64,000 nt of DNA from Paracoccaceae bacterium (GCA_030697175.1 JAUYQR010000009.1:104412-168411), one strand, 5' to 3'. Numbered from the stretch's first letter, positions 34,644 to 43,870 are shown. Program-made: numbers and translations. The notes: generated by a model not told the origin, from the sequence alone.

Positions 34644-35249
34644 TCAGGCGGTGGCTTCTGCCTCTTCCGCCGCAGCGAGGCCCGCAGGGGCCGCCACGTT
34701 GGCGATCACGAAGTTGCGGTTGATCGTCGGGCGGGTGCCTTCCGGCAGCACGACGTCGCCGATGTGGATCACGTCGCCGATCACCTTGCCGGTCAGGTCC
34801 ACGGTGATGTGGTCCGGAATGTCGCCAGCGGTGACTTCCAGTTCCACTTCCGGGCGCACCACGGTCAGCGTGCCGCCACGCTTCAGGCCGGGGCTTGCTT
34901 CGTGGTTGATGAACGTGACGTGGATGAACAGCTCGATCCGGCTGTCATCGCTGATGCGCAGGAAGTCGACGTGGGTCGGAAGATCCTTGACCACATCGCG
35001 CTGCACGCCGCGGCAGATCACGTGCGCGTCCGGCTGACCTTCGACCTTCAGGTTGAACAGGGTCTGCAGGAACCGGCCCTGACGCAGGCGCTTCAGCAAG
35101 TAGTTGTATTTCAGGTTGACGGGTGCGGGCTCTTTGCCGCCGCCGTAAACGATCCCGGGTACGTAGCCCTCACGACGAGCTTGACGAGCGGCCCCCTTGC
35201 CTGTCCCCGTCCGTACCTGGGCCTCAAGATCTGGGATCTCGCGTGCCAT
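34644..35249 (-). CDS. rplY: Large ribosomal subunit protein bL25 (Ctc/TL5 form)
   Basis: A 201-residue bL25 of the long Ctc type. The N-terminal 5S rRNA-binding domain (about 1-95) contains [23 protein letters not shown], and the C-terminal beta domain (about 96-190) contains [22 protein letters not shown] and [19 protein letters not shown]. It ends in an Ala/Glu-rich tail. ATG 35249 follows a GGAGAAG ribosome site. The protein stabilises 5S rRNA in the 50S subunit. Confidence 0.95.
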   Translation of the reverse strand: MAREIPDLEAQVRTGTGKGAARQARREGYVPGIVYGGGKEPAPVNLKYNYLLKRLRQGRFLQTLFNLKVEGQPDAHVICRGVQRDVVKDLPTHVDFLRISDDSRIELFIHVTFINHEASPGLKRGGTLTVVRPEVELEVTAGDIPDHITVDLTGKVIGDVIHIGDVVLPEGTRPTINRNFVIANVAAPAGLAAAEEAEATA

Positions 35250-35373
35250 AGGTTCTTCTCCATATATAAATCCGCCGCCCTCCAAGGGTGTGCGACGCGA
35301 CCGTGGGCCTATAGCGGCGAATCGCGGCGATGAAAAGCAGTAATCCTGGCGCGGGCAGGGTTCAAACGTCGCG

Positions 35374-35421
35374 GCGCAGATCTGGGCGCAGATCTGGGCG
35401 CGGATCTGGGCGCGGATTTCC
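35374..35421 (+). repeat. Tandem 12-bp repeat, about four copies
   Basis: GCGCAGATCTGG occurs twice, then GCGCGGATCTGG, then a decaying GCGCGGATTTCC, contiguous and in register. It lies between the divergent rplY and MFS genes, outside any coding region. The number of copies could vary by slippage. Confidence 0.8.
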
Positions 35422-35469
35422 TGCCGGGTCGGCTGGCCTCTGCCAGCGCAAGGCGCTACGTCAGGCGCC

Positions 35470-36630
35470 ATGACCTCGGATCACACCATGCGTCCCTTTG
35501 CCACCCTCAGTGTCGCGCGCCCCGCGCTTGCGGCATTCCTGACGATGGGCGTGTTATGGGGAACCTTTGCGGCGATCCTGCCCGATCTGAAAACCATGCT
35601 TGGCGTCGACGAGGCGCAGCTTGGCCTTCTGGTCTTTGCCACGCCGGTTGCGGCGATGGCCGCGATGCTGGCCGCGCCGATGATCGGTGCCAGCCTTGGC
35701 CGCGCGGCCTTGCCGGTTGCGGTCGCGATGATGGCGGCGGCCTTTGCGTTGCCGGGGCAGGCGGCGGTCTGGCTGTTTCCGGTGGCGATGGCAGCTTGTG
35801 GCGCGGCCACCGGCCTGACGGACGTGCTGATGAACGCGCGGGTGTCTGCGATGGAAAACGCGCGCGGTGCGCCGTTGATGAACCTTGCCCACGCCGCCTA
35901 TTCCTTTGGCTATGCGGGCGCTGCCTTCACCGTTGGCGGGCTGCGCGCAGCGGGGTGGGGGCCAGAGGCGGTGATGGCGCTGATGGCCGGGGTGGGGCTT
36001 CTGGGCGCGCTGGCGGCAATCGAGCGCGATGGCCGGATCGACGGTCTGGCCCGGCCGAAAGACCGGGCGGCGGCGCGGCTTGGCCTTGTGCCGGTGATCG
36101 GCGGCGGGATCGTCCTCATCGCCTTCATGACCGAAAATGCCGCCGAATACTGGTCGGCGCTGCACATCGAACAGACCCTTGGCGGCAGCCCGGCCGAAGG
36201 GTCGGGCGGCCCGGCCGTGCTGGCCCTGACGATGGGTCTGGCGCGGCTGGCAGGGCAGGGGATCGCTTCGCGGATCAATCCGTTTCATCTGCTGAAAGGC
36301 GGCGCGCTGATCGCGGCGGTTGGCGCGTTTATCGCCTCGCAGGCGATGAGCCCGGCGATGGCCTACGCCGGGTTCATCGTCATGGGCATCGGCGCTTCGG
36401 TCATCGCACCCACCGCGTTTTCGCTGGTCGGGCAATATGCCCCCGACGCAGCCAGGGCGCGGGCTGTCGCACGCGCCACGCTTCTGGGCTATTTTGGATA
36501 CTTCGTCGGCCCGCCGCTTCTGGGGCTGATCGCGGGCAGCTTTGGCCTCAGGATGGCCTTCGTCTTTGCCGCCTGCCTGCTGGCGCTGATCTTCGTGCTG
36601 GCACCCTTGCTGGCACGTCAGCGCACCTGA
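35470..36630 (+). CDS. MFS transporter
   Basis: A 386-residue protein with twelve predicted membrane helices of the major facilitator fold (for example [19 protein letters not shown] at the first helix and [24 protein letters not shown] in the second half). The first-half segment [36 protein letters not shown] resembles the FucP/YbjJ-like branch. The substrate is not deducible. The start may be ATG 35470 or the ATG at 35488. The gene ends inside the convergent aruI gene end (13-base overlap). Confidence 0.85.
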   Translation: MTSDHTMRPFATLSVARPALAAFLTMGVLWGTFAAILPDLKTMLGVDEAQLGLLVFATPVAAMAAMLAAPMIGASLGRAALPVAVAMMAAAFALPGQAAVWLFPVAMAACGAATGLTDVLMNARVSAMENARGAPLMNLAHAAYSFGYAGAAFTVGGLRAAGWGPEAVMALMAGVGLLGALAAIERDGRIDGLARPKDRAAARLGLVPVIGGGIVLIAFMTENAAEYWSALHIEQTLGGSPAEGSGGPAVLALTMGLARLAGQGIASRINPFHLLKGGALIAAVGAFIASQAMSPAMAYAGFIVMGIGASVIAPTAFSLVGQYAPDAARARAVARATLLGYFGYFVGPPLLGLIAGSFGLRMAFVFAACLLALIFVLAPLLARQRT

Positions 36631-38186
36631 ATCTCGATCAGCCGGGGACCGTGGCCGGAACGCAAGGCAGCCGCCAAAGCCTCGGGGTCCTCGCCGACCC
36701 GCGCATAGGGCAGGTCACAGGCCGCCGCGAACGGCTCCAGCTTCAGGGGTGACGGCGTGCAGCCGATGATCGGGGTCTGCGCCCCGCGCATCGCCTCGGC
36801 AATCTCGCGGTAGCCGGCATTGTTCCAGACGATGAAGGTGACGGGCAGGGTTTCATCCACCGCCACGCGCAATTCGGCGGCGCTGAACTGCAAGCCGCCA
36901 TCGCCGATCAGACACACCACCGGCACACCGGGGGCTGCGACCGATGCACCGATCGCGGCACCCGGGCCATAGCCAAGCGCGCCATACCCCGTCGCCGCGT
37001 TGAACCAGCCGCCGGGGCGGTCGTGATCGTAGTAAAGGTTCGCCGCATAGACCGGCTGGGTGCTGTCACCGACGATCAACGCGCCGGGCAGGGCTGCCCG
37101 GATCGCCTCGACCATCGCCAACTGCCCCGGCATTGGCGGGTATAGCCCCGGCAGTTCTGCCCGCGCCGCCCCCCGCGTGGCCGCAGCCCTTGCGGTCCCG
37201 TCGCCTGACTTGCGCCGGACCAAACCCGGCAGCCCTACCATCACCGCCTCCGCATCGGCATGGATCGACACCGCCGCCGGATGCCGCGCCAACTGGTCGG
37301 CGCAGACATCCACACGGATCATCCCCGACAGGTCCGGTGCGCCGCCCGCCGCATACATGTCGTAATCGGTCGGCCCCAACTCTGTCCCCAAGGCCAGCAC
37401 CTGATCCGCCGATGCGATCAACGCCCGCACCGCCGCAAGGCTGGGCGAGGCCGGCACCACCAGCGGATGCCCGTGCATCGCGCCCCGCGCGTTCACCGTC
37501 TGCACCACCGGCGCATCCAGTGCCTCGGCCAAGGCCTGCAACGCCGCCTCGTGCCGCCGCGTGCCACCGCCCGCAAGGATCACCACGCGCTCGGCGCGGT
37601 TCAACCGATCCGCCGCCTGTGCAAGCGCCGCCTGCTCCGGCCCCGGTCGCGCCACCGCCACCGGCTCCGGCAAAGCCGCGCAGGGCAAGCCCATGACATC
37701 GGTCGGTATCTCGATATGCACCGGCCCCGGTCGTCCGGTCGCCAATGCCGCAAACGCCCGGTCCAACGCCCCTGCCAAGCCCTCTGCCTCCATCACCGTC
37801 TCGGTCGGACACAGCGCCCGCACCATCGCCGCCTGATCCGGCAACTCGTGCAGATGGCCAAGGCCGCGCCCCAGCGACGCGCGCTTGTTGACGCCCGAGA
37901 TCACCAGCATCGGCACCGAATCCGCCTTTGCCTGCGCCATCGCGGTCAGCGCGTTGGTCAGCCCCGGCCCGGTGATCAGCAACGCGACCCCCGGCTTGCC
38001 CGACACCCGCGCATAGCCATCGGCCATGAAGGCCGCGCCCTGCTCGTGGCGCGGTGTGACGTGCCGAACCAGACCTGTCGCCAACCCCCGATACAGTTCG
38101 ATCGTGTGGACGCCCGGTATCCCGAACACCACCTCGACACCCCGCGCTGCCAGCCCCTCGATCAGCCGCTCGCCAACCGTGGTCAT
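36618..38186 (-). CDS. aruI: Thiamine-diphosphate enzyme, probable 5-guanidino-2-oxopentanoate decarboxylase
   Basis: A 522-residue acetolactate-synthase-like enzyme with N-terminal pyrimidine-binding (HEQGAAFMADGYARVSG, catalytic Glu near residue 48), central and C-terminal ThDP-binding domains (GDGGLQFSAAELR ... NNAGY). The direct upstream partner is an AruH-like arginine:pyruvate aminotransferase with a 4-base ATGA overlap. In the arginine transaminase pathway known from Pseudomonas, AruH makes 2-ketoarginine and AruI decarboxylates it to 4-guanidinobutyraldehyde. The overall sequence agrees with that role, but other 2-oxoacid decarboxylases look alike. Confidence 0.82.
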   Translation of the reverse strand: MTTVGERLIEGLAARGVEVVFGIPGVHTIELYRGLATGLVRHVTPRHEQGAAFMADGYARVSGKPGVALLITGPGLTNALTAMAQAKADSVPMLVISGVNKRASLGRGLGHLHELPDQAAMVRALCPTETVMEAEGLAGALDRAFAALATGRPGPVHIEIPTDVMGLPCAALPEPVAVARPGPEQAALAQAADRLNRAERVVILAGGGTRRHEAALQALAEALDAPVVQTVNARGAMHGHPLVVPASPSLAAVRALIASADQVLALGTELGPTDYDMYAAGGAPDLSGMIRVDVCADQLARHPAAVSIHADAEAVMVGLPGLVRRKSGDGTARAAATRGAARAELPGLYPPMPGQLAMVEAIRAALPGALIVGDSTQPVYAANLYYDHDRPGGWFNAATGYGALGYGPGAAIGASVAAPGVPVVCLIGDGGLQFSAAELRVAVDETLPVTFIVWNNAGYREIAEAMRGAQTPIIGCTPSPLKLEPFAAACDLPYARVGEDPEALAAALRSGHGPRLIEIQVR

Positions 38187-39370
38187 GCTGCCCGGCCCAT
38201 GACCGATGCTGCATGGGCTGCGATCCGCCGCGCGGCCTCGGCCGTCACCTCGTCGGGCTGTGTCAGCGTCAGCCGCAGCCAGCCCGCCAGGCCTGCACCA
38301 AAACTTTCGCCCGGCATCACCGCGACGCGCTGCGCATCCAGCAGGCCTTCCGCAAAGACCACGCCGGAAAGGCCCGTCGCCCGCACATCGACCAGCGCGA
38401 ACATCCCCGCCTCGGGCTGATGCACCCGGACGCCCGCCACCCCGTCCAGCCGGTCCGCGATCAGGGCGGCCCGGCGCGAGAACCGCTCCACCATCCCGGC
38501 GGCCACCGGGGACGGCTGCGACACCGCCATCTGCGTCATGTCGGCGATGAAGGGCTGGCTGCCGAACAGCATGGTTTCCGACAGCGGCAGCAGCCGCGCG
38601 CAGAACTCTTCCGGCCCGATGCACCAGCCGGACCGGAACCCCGGCGCTGCATGGGATTTCGAGATCGAGCAGGTCACGATCACCCGGTCCGCAAGGTCCG
38701 GCAGGTCCAAGGGCGAGGCGAAGGTGTTTCCCGGAAACACCATGTCCTCGTAAACCTCGTCCGACAGGATCCACAGGTCATGCTTGCGCGCCAGTTCGCC
38801 CAACGCGACCAGATCCTCGCGGCGCAAGAGCGCCCCCGTCGGGTTGTGCGGTGTGTTCAGGAAAAGAACGCGGCTGGCCGGCGTGATCCGCGCCGCGACA
38901 TCCGCCGCCTGCATCCGAAAGCCATGCTCGGGCCGCAGCGGCACCGGCACCATCCGCGCGCCGGTCTGGGCGATGATACCTTCGTAGGTCGCATACAGGG
39001 GATCACCGATCAGCACCTCGTCGCCTGCTTCGGCAATCGCGCGCATCACGGCGTAAAGCGTGGTCTGGGTGCCGGGCAGGCACATCACCTGATCGGGTGT
39101 GATCGTCCGCCCGCGCCGCGCCGAATAGCGCGCGGCAAGCGCCCTCACCAACCCCGGCTCGCCCCGCCCGTTGGAATAGCCCGTGCGCCCGGCCAGCATC
39201 GACCGGTGCGCCTCGGCGATGAAGGCGTCGGGCGTCGCCACGTCCGGCTCGCCGATGGTCAGCTCGATGATCTCCACCCCGCGGGCCTTCAGGTGGCGCG
39301 CGCGGGCGTGCAAGGCCCATTTCGCCCCGCCAAGGCCAGCCAGACGGTCGGTGACCGATGCGTATTTCAT
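38183..39370 (-). CDS. aruH: PLP-dependent aminotransferase, probable arginine:pyruvate transaminase
   Basis: A 395-residue fold-type I aminotransferase. The PLP Schiff-base lysine is in ITCSISKSHAAPGFRSGW (about residue 230), with NTPHNPTGALL and ILSDEVYEDMVF upstream supplying the conserved Asn, Asp and Tyr. Similarity to Pseudomonas AruH extends over the whole length, from the start MKYASVTDRLAGLGGAKW to GVVFAEGLLDAQRVAVMPGESFG. It would transfer the alpha-amino group of arginine to pyruvate. It overlaps aruI (4 bases) and the upstream tetR gene (4 bases), a fully coupled operon. Confidence 0.85.
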   Translation of the reverse strand: MKYASVTDRLAGLGGAKWALHARARHLKARGVEIIELTIGEPDVATPDAFIAEAHRSMLAGRTGYSNGRGEPGLVRALAARYSARRGRTITPDQVMCLPGTQTTLYAVMRAIAEAGDEVLIGDPLYATYEGIIAQTGARMVPVPLRPEHGFRMQAADVAARITPASRVLFLNTPHNPTGALLRREDLVALGELARKHDLWILSDEVYEDMVFPGNTFASPLDLPDLADRVIVTCSISKSHAAPGFRSGWCIGPEEFCARLLPLSETMLFGSQPFIADMTQMAVSQPSPVAAGMVERFSRRAALIADRLDGVAGVRVHQPEAGMFALVDVRATGLSGVVFAEGLLDAQRVAVMPGESFGAGLAGWLRLTLTQPDEVTAEAARRIAAHAASVMGRAA

Positions 39371-40029
39371 GTCAGTTTCTTTCCCGTATCCGAAACCATT
39401 GCGGAATGGGCCAGAAGGTCCACCCCAAGGATTGCACCCACCGACCGCAGCCCGATGGTGATGATCTCTCCGGGCGCGAACGACCCGGGCAAAAGCGAGC
39501 CTTCGACCCAAAGCCCGTCGATCAGCGCATTGCAGGCAATCGCCTCGGCGCGCAGTTGCGCTGCATCGGCCTCGCGCGGCAGGGCGGCGATCAACGCTTC
39601 CAGCGCGTCGCGGTAGCGCAGATAGCCCGCCTCGTGCACCTGCAAGAGAACGGGGTCGTTGCGCACCTGATGCATGTAGCCCGCCCAAAGCCCGACCGCC
39701 GCGCTGTCCAGCACCGGTGGGCGCAACCCCGCCGCGACAAAGGCTGCCAGCCGTTCCTCGGGCATCGCTCCGACGCCTTCCAGCGCGTCCGCGCCCTTGT
39801 CGGTCATGCCGTCCATCAAGGCGATGTAGGCGGCGCGCGTCAGGTCATCCTTGGTGCGGAAGTAATGCCGGATCAGCCCCGGCGTCACCCCGGCCCGCGC
39901 CGCGATGGCGCGCACCGTGGCCGCCTGCGGCCCGCCTTCGGCAACCAGCGACTGCGTCGCTGCAATCAGCGACGCACGGCGGGACTGTTCGCTTTCGCGG
40001 CGATACTGGCGGCGGGGTTGGTCCATCAT
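39367..40029 (-). CDS. TetR family regulator of the aru operon
   Basis: A 220-residue TetR/BetI-type repressor. The N-terminal helix-turn-helix is ATVRAIAARAGVTPGLIRHYFRTKDDL (about residues 37-63), followed by an all-helical ligand domain. It is the first gene of the tetR-aruH-aruI operon and overlaps aruH by four bases, so it is very probably autoregulatory and responsive to arginine or a transamination product. The start has two adjacent ATGs (40029 and 40026). Confidence 0.9.
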   Translation of the reverse strand: MMDQPRRQYRRESEQSRRASLIAATQSLVAEGGPQAATVRAIAARAGVTPGLIRHYFRTKDDLTRAAYIALMDGMTDKGADALEGVGAMPEERLAAFVAAGLRPPVLDSAAVGLWAGYMHQVRNDPVLLQVHEAGYLRYRDALEALIAALPREADAAQLRAEAIACNALIDGLWVEGSLLPGSFAPGEIITIGLRSVGAILGVDLLAHSAMVSDTGKKLT

Positions 40030-40035
40030 CGGCCT

Positions 40036-40058
40036 GAGTTATACATTTGGATAATCTC
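40036..40058 (-). promoter_or_regulatory. Imperfect dyad upstream of the TetR gene, candidate operator
   Basis: GAGTTATACATTTGGATAATCTC lies 7 bases before the tetR start: GAG-TTAT on one side mirrors ATAA-TCTC with one inserted base. It is an AT-rich island in a GC-rich region and overlaps the position where transcription would start, as expected for a TetR autoregulatory site. Confidence 0.4.
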
Positions 40059-40117
40059 GCGCCGCGCTGGCTGGGCGTCAAGCCCCAACTCCGACCATTT
40101 GCAACCTCAAGGCGAAC

Positions 40118-41050
40118 TCATGCCGAAGACGAGCCGGTTTCTCCACCGTCGCGCGCCACGTCCTTGTGAATCATCACGTCGGTCTGCGGGTAGGCCGCGA
40201 TGATTGCCCGGCGCAGCGCCGCGCCTATGTCATGCGCCTCGCGCAGGGGCTGGTCACCGTCCAGTTCGATATGCAGGTTCACGAACACCCGGCTGCCGGC
40301 CATCCGGGTTTTCAGGTCGTGAAACCCGCGCACCCCCGGCCAGTCGCGCGCAATCGCAGCGATGCCGTCGATCACCTCCTGATCCGCTGCCCGGTCCATC
40401 AGCGCGTCCCAGGCCCCCTTGCCGATGCGCAGCGCGCCAAACGCCAGCACACCCGACGCGCCAAGTGCTATCATCGCGTCGATCGACCCGATGCCGTAAT
40501 GGCGTGACACCCAAAGCGCCGCAATCGCGCCAAGGCTGGGCAACAGGTCACCAAGGTAATGCAGCCGGTCGGCCGCCACCACGCGGCTGCCGGTGCGCTT
40601 GGCGACCCGGCCCTGCCACCAGACAAGGGCCAGCGTCAGCACCACCGAGATCGACATCACGATGATGCCGCGCCCCTCGGACGCCAGCGCCAGAGGTTCC
40701 GGCGACATCAGGCGCTGCACGGCGGCATAGCCGATCACGGCCGAGGAAATCACGATGAACACCGCCTGCGCCAGCGCGGTCAGATCCTCGGCCGAGGTGT
40801 GGCCGAAGGCGTGGTCCTCGTCCGCAGGGCGGGCGGCGTAAAGGATCGCCGCCGCCGCCCCCAGCGACATCATCAGATCAAGCGCACTGTCGGCCAGCGA
40901 TGCGGCAATCGACAGCGCTCCCGTTTCCGCCAGCGCCCACAGCTTCAGCCCCACCAGCACCGACGCGACCAGCACCGAAGCCAGCCCCGCCGACAAGGTC
41001 ATCCGCACCAGGTCGCGGCCGTATTCTACGTTGTCAGTCGATGGTCTCAT
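40118..41050 (-). CDS. Cation diffusion facilitator (FieF/YiiP-like)
   Basis: A 310-residue CDF transporter with six membrane helices (residues about 20-230) and a cytosolic C-terminal domain containing GVRGFHDLKTRMAGSRVFVNLHIELDG. The transport site has DSALD in helix 2 and HYLGD in helix 5, the Asp-Asp/His-Asp set of zinc and iron exporters such as FieF. It exports divalent metal by proton antiport. ATG 41050 lies inside the upstream SH3 gene (17-base overlap), so the two may be translationally coupled. The metal is not certain. Confidence 0.9.
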   Translation of the reverse strand: MRPSTDNVEYGRDLVRMTLSAGLASVLVASVLVGLKLWALAETGALSIAASLADSALDLMMSLGAAAAILYAARPADEDHAFGHTSAEDLTALAQAVFIVISSAVIGYAAVQRLMSPEPLALASEGRGIIVMSISVVLTLALVWWQGRVAKRTGSRVVAADRLHYLGDLLPSLGAIAALWVSRHYGIGSIDAMIALGASGVLAFGALRIGKGAWDALMDRAADQEVIDGIAAIARDWPGVRGFHDLKTRMAGSRVFVNLHIELDGDQPLREAHDIGAALRRAIIAAYPQTDVMIHKDVARDGGETGSSSA

Positions 41051-41585
41051 CGGGCAACACACCCCACAGGGCGGACGTACGGACCCACCCCTTTTGCCCG
41101 TCGAAGGCGATGCGGCACCAGCCGTCCCGACATTCCAGAATCCGCCCTACCACGCCTTGTTCCGCCTGGGCCACTACCATCGCATCATCGCGCGGCTCAT
41201 CGTGGAATTCCGCCATGTCCAGCGTCACCAGCGCGCTGCGCACGCCAGACAACAGCGAGTAATGCACCCAGCCGCCCGCGCCTTCCTGATCCTCGACCCG
41301 GCGCCAGTTCTCGAATTCCGCCGTGATCTTCAGGGGCATCCCGGCGCGGGTGAACACCCAGTCGATCCGGTGCGTCAGCCCCGGCCCGCGCCGCGCATTG
41401 CCCTCGCTGCCCTTCAGCGACACGAATCGCGGCAAGGGCAGGTTGGTCACGCAGCCCACATCGGGCGCGCAGACCTTTTCCACCTTTGGCGCCGCCGGGG
41501 CCGCCTCCGCCTCGGCCTCCTGCGCCGGGGCAGGGGCCACGCCCAACGCCGCAACCACCCCGATCACCCCGATCACCCGCCACAT
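41034..41585 (-). CDS. Secreted SH3-domain protein
   Basis: A 183-residue protein with signal peptide MWRVIGVIGVVAALGVAPAPAQ (cleavage near residue 22) and an Ala/Glu-rich linker. FVSLKGSEGNARRGPGLTHRIDWVFTRAGMPL begins the first bacterial SH3-like domain, and MVVAQAEQGVVGRILECRDGWCRIAF with GWVRTSALWG the second. Such periplasmic SH3 proteins bind peptidoglycan or proteins. Four cysteines (CAPDVGC, ECRDGWC) could form disulfides. It overlaps the CDF gene. Confidence 0.82.
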   Translation of the reverse strand: MWRVIGVIGVVAALGVAPAPAQEAEAEAAPAAPKVEKVCAPDVGCVTNLPLPRFVSLKGSEGNARRGPGLTHRIDWVFTRAGMPLKITAEFENWRRVEDQEGAGGWVHYSLLSGVRSALVTLDMAEFHDEPRDDAMVVAQAEQGVVGRILECRDGWCRIAFDGQKGWVRTSALWGVLPDETID

Positions 41586-41713
41586 CTTTGCCTGCCTTGC
41601 CGATCCGGGCGCACCCGAAGCCACTGTCTCGTTCGTGCGGGCTTGTGCATCGCGCCGCTTATCGCCACCTTGCCGCAGTGGCGGATGATTTGGAAGTGTT
41701 CGGGAGGATGTGA

Positions 41714-42700
41714 ATGCCAACTGCCCGTCTGAGTGTGGTCGTGACGCGACGCTTGCCGGACGCGGTCGAAACCCGCCTGAAAGAGCTGTTCGACGTCGAC
41801 CTGCGCGACCCCGACACCCGCATGTCGCGCGAAGAACTGGCCGATGCGATGCGCCGCGCGGATGTGCTGGTGCCCACGATCACCGACCAGATCGACGCCG
41901 CCCTGATCGCTCAGGCGGGTGACCGGCTGAAGCTGATCGCCAACTACGGCGCGGGCGTCGACCACATCGACGTCGCCACCGCCCGCCAGCGTGGCATCCT
42001 GGTGTCGAACACCCCCGGCGTCACCACCGAAGATACCGCCGACATGGTGATGGCGCTGATCCTTGCCGTCACCCGACGCATCCCCGAGGGCCTCGCAGAA
42101 ATGCAGGCCGGCACCTGGGCCGGATGGTCACCGATGGCACATCTGGGTGGCAGGCTTGGTGGCCGCCGCCTTGGCATCCTTGGCATGGGCCGCATCGGGC
42201 AGGCCGTCGCCCGCCGCGCCCGCGCCTTTGGCCTGCAGGTGCATTACCACAACCGCAAGCGCCTGCGCCCCGAGGTGGAGGCGGAACACGAGGCGACCTA
42301 TTGGGAAAGCCTCGATCAGATGGTCGCCCGGATGGATATCGTGTCGGTCAACTGCCCGCATACGCCCTCCACCTTCCATCTGATGAACGCGCGGCGGCTG
42401 AAGCTGATGAAACCCACCGCCGTGATCGTCAACACCTCGCGCGGCGAGGTGATCGACGAAAACGCCCTGACCCGTGGTCTGCGTGCCGGTGAAATCGCCG
42501 GGGCGGGCCTTGACGTCTACGAACACGGCACCGAAGTGAACCCGCGCCTGCGCGAACTGCCGAACGTCGTCCTGCTGCCGCACATGGGTTCGGCCACCAT
42601 CGAGGGCCGGGTCGAGATGGGCGAAAAGGTCATCATCAACATCAAGACCTTTGCCGATGGCCACCGCCCGCCGGATCAGGTCGTGCCGGGGATGCTGTGA
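41714..42700 (+). CDS. D-2-hydroxyacid dehydrogenase (glyoxylate reductase/D-glycerate dehydrogenase-like)
   Basis: A 328-residue NAD(P)-dependent enzyme. The Rossmann motif is GRRLGILGMGRIGQAVA near residue 150, and the catalytic triad is Arg in NTSRGEVID, Glu in YEHGTEVNP and His in LLPHMGSAT. It reduces glyoxylate or hydroxypyruvate or works in reverse on D-glycerate. ATG 41714 is 128 bases from the divergent SH3 gene. A second hydroxyacid dehydrogenase of the GhrA branch is at 54729-55646. Confidence 0.9.
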   Translation: MPTARLSVVVTRRLPDAVETRLKELFDVDLRDPDTRMSREELADAMRRADVLVPTITDQIDAALIAQAGDRLKLIANYGAGVDHIDVATARQRGILVSNTPGVTTEDTADMVMALILAVTRRIPEGLAEMQAGTWAGWSPMAHLGGRLGGRRLGILGMGRIGQAVARRARAFGLQVHYHNRKRLRPEVEAEHEATYWESLDQMVARMDIVSVNCPHTPSTFHLMNARRLKLMKPTAVIVNTSRGEVIDENALTRGLRAGEIAGAGLDVYEHGTEVNPRLRELPNVVLLPHMGSATIEGRVEMGEKVIINIKTFADGHRPPDQVVPGML

Positions 42701-42929
42701 CACCACCCATTGCGGTTTTGCGAGCTGCCTCTGCCGTAGGTTGAAATCTGCCGATTGCTTCCCGTTCTGACGGTATTGTTGCCAAAATTGATGCATGCCC
42801 ACCCCTTGAATCGCGAAATTAATCACAGGTATTGGCTTTCTTGGCCTTGAGGCGCCTGAGTCACATGCCTAAGGTGGCGCTCCAGCCAGGCGGGAATGCC
42901 CGTTGGCATCCGCTATCTGGGAGCTTCAC

Positions 42930-43163
42930 ATGAAAAGCCTGCTTGCATCTGCCCTGGCGCTTTCCGTCGCCTTCGCCGCCCCTGCCGCCTTCGCTGGCGG
43001 CCCGGTGGTGATCGAAGAGGAAGGCAATCCCGAAGTCATCGCCGAAAAGCCCGCCTCCAGCATCGGTCTCCTGCCGATCCTGCTGGGTGTGGTCGTCCTT
43101 TGCGCCATCGCGTGTGGCGGAAACAGCGATGATCCGGTCGCGCCGCCGATCGAAAAGCTCTGA
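42930..43163 (+). CDS. Tandem small secreted/membrane protein, copy 1
   Basis: A 77-residue protein of no recognised family. Residues 1-22 are a signal peptide (MKSLLASALALSVAFAAPAAFA). The mature protein begins GGPVVIEEEGNPEVIAEKPA, a short acidic, Pro-bracketed segment, and continues into one membrane helix, SIGLLPILLGVVVLCAIACGG (about 44-64), and a short acidic tail. If the signal is cleaved it would be a type I protein with about 20 residues in the periplasm. The first of four paralogous copies in a row; it is the most diverged (N for Q, GLLPI for GILPL, no Asp triplet). ATG 42930 follows GGGAG. Confidence 0.75.
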   Translation: MKSLLASALALSVAFAAPAAFAGGPVVIEEEGNPEVIAEKPASSIGLLPILLGVVVLCAIACGGNSDDPVAPPIEKL

Positions 43164-43183
43164 TTTCACGCCTTACCGGCGTC

Positions 43184-43212
43184 ACGGCCCGGCTGCGCAA
43201 CAGCCGGGCCGT
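43184..43212 (+). terminator. Terminator after small-protein copy 1
   Basis: ACGGCCCGGCTG and CAGCCGGGCCGT form a perfect 12-bp stem around CGCAA, followed by TCTACT. It lies 20 bases after the copy 1 stop, so copy 1 and copy 2 are probably separate transcripts. Confidence 0.75.
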
Positions 43213-43351
43213 TCTACTGTGGTCAATCTGTCGCAGCGCCAACCAAAGCTGTCCGCCGATTGTCCGAACTGTTGCCCGAATTTGCGGTGAGGACTAGCGT
43301 CGGAGTGTAGGGGCATTTCTGCCCCGAAACACCTGTAAAGGATGCCCCGCC

Positions 43352-43582
43352 GTGAACCTTGCAGCCCCGATCCTTGCCCTTTCGCTAGCCTTCGCGCCAA
43401 TGGCCCATGCCGGTGGCCCGGTGGTGATCGAAGAAGAAGGTCAGCCCGAAGTCATCGCCGAAAAGCCCGCCTCCAGCATCGGCATCCTGCCGCTTCTGCT
43501 GGGTGTCGTGGTGCTGTGCGCCATCGCTTGCGGTGGCGGTGATGACGATCCTGTGGTGCCGCAGGACACTCTCATCGAATGA
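43352..43582 (+). CDS. Tandem small secreted/membrane protein, copy 2
   Basis: A 76-residue paralogue of copy 1. It has signal peptide MNLAAPILALSLAFAPMAHA, the conserved GGPVVIEEEGQPEVIAEKPA, the membrane helix SIGILPLLLGVVVLCAIACGG, and tail GDDDPVVPQDTLIE. The start is GTG 43352 after AAAGGA, the only copy without ATG. The coding DNA is nearly identical to copy 3 from its signal peptide to the end of the acidic segment. It is preceded by 139 bases that hold a small GGGGCA/TGCCCC hairpin (43310-43325). Confidence 0.75.
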   Translation: MNLAAPILALSLAFAPMAHAGGPVVIEEEGQPEVIAEKPASSIGILPLLLGVVVLCAIACGGGDDDPVVPQDTLIE

Positions 43583-43639
43583 CCACCGCATCGGCGCGAT
43601 TGCCGTTGTATCCTGAGCGACCCTTATGAGGAGCATGAC

Positions 43640-43870
43640 ATGAAAATCACCGCCCCGATCCTTGCCCTTTCGCTAGCCTTCGCGCCAATGGCCCATGCCG
43701 GTGGCCCGGTGGTGATCGAAGAGGAAGGTCAGCCCGAAGTCATTGCCGAAAAGCCCGCCTCCAGCATCGGCATCCTGCCGCTTCTCTTGGGCGTGGTCGT
43801 CCTTTGCGCCATCGCTTGCGGTGGCGGTGATGACGATCCGGCCCCGGATCCGCAGCCCGTCCCGGGTTGA
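43640..43870 (+). CDS. Tandem small secreted/membrane protein, copy 3
   Basis: A 76-residue paralogue. It has signal peptide MKITAPILALSLAFAPMAHA, the same GGPVVIEEEGQPEVIAEKPA and helix as copy 2, and tail GDDDPAPDPQPVPG. ATG 43640 follows GAGGAG. The 5' half matches copy 2 base for base over most of its length, whereas the helix-coding part (CTTCTCTTGGGCGTGGTCGT) matches copy 4 better, which indicates exchange between copies. Only 57 bases separate it from copy 2. Confidence 0.75.
   Translation: MKITAPILALSLAFAPMAHAGGPVVIEEEGQPEVIAEKPASSIGILPLLLGVVVLCAIACGGGDDDPAPDPQPVPG

Noticed and set aside
43352..43870. Small proteins as lipoproteins because of the CAIAC segment
   Set aside because: The cysteines are at the end of the internal membrane helix, not directly after the signal peptide, so no lipobox is present.
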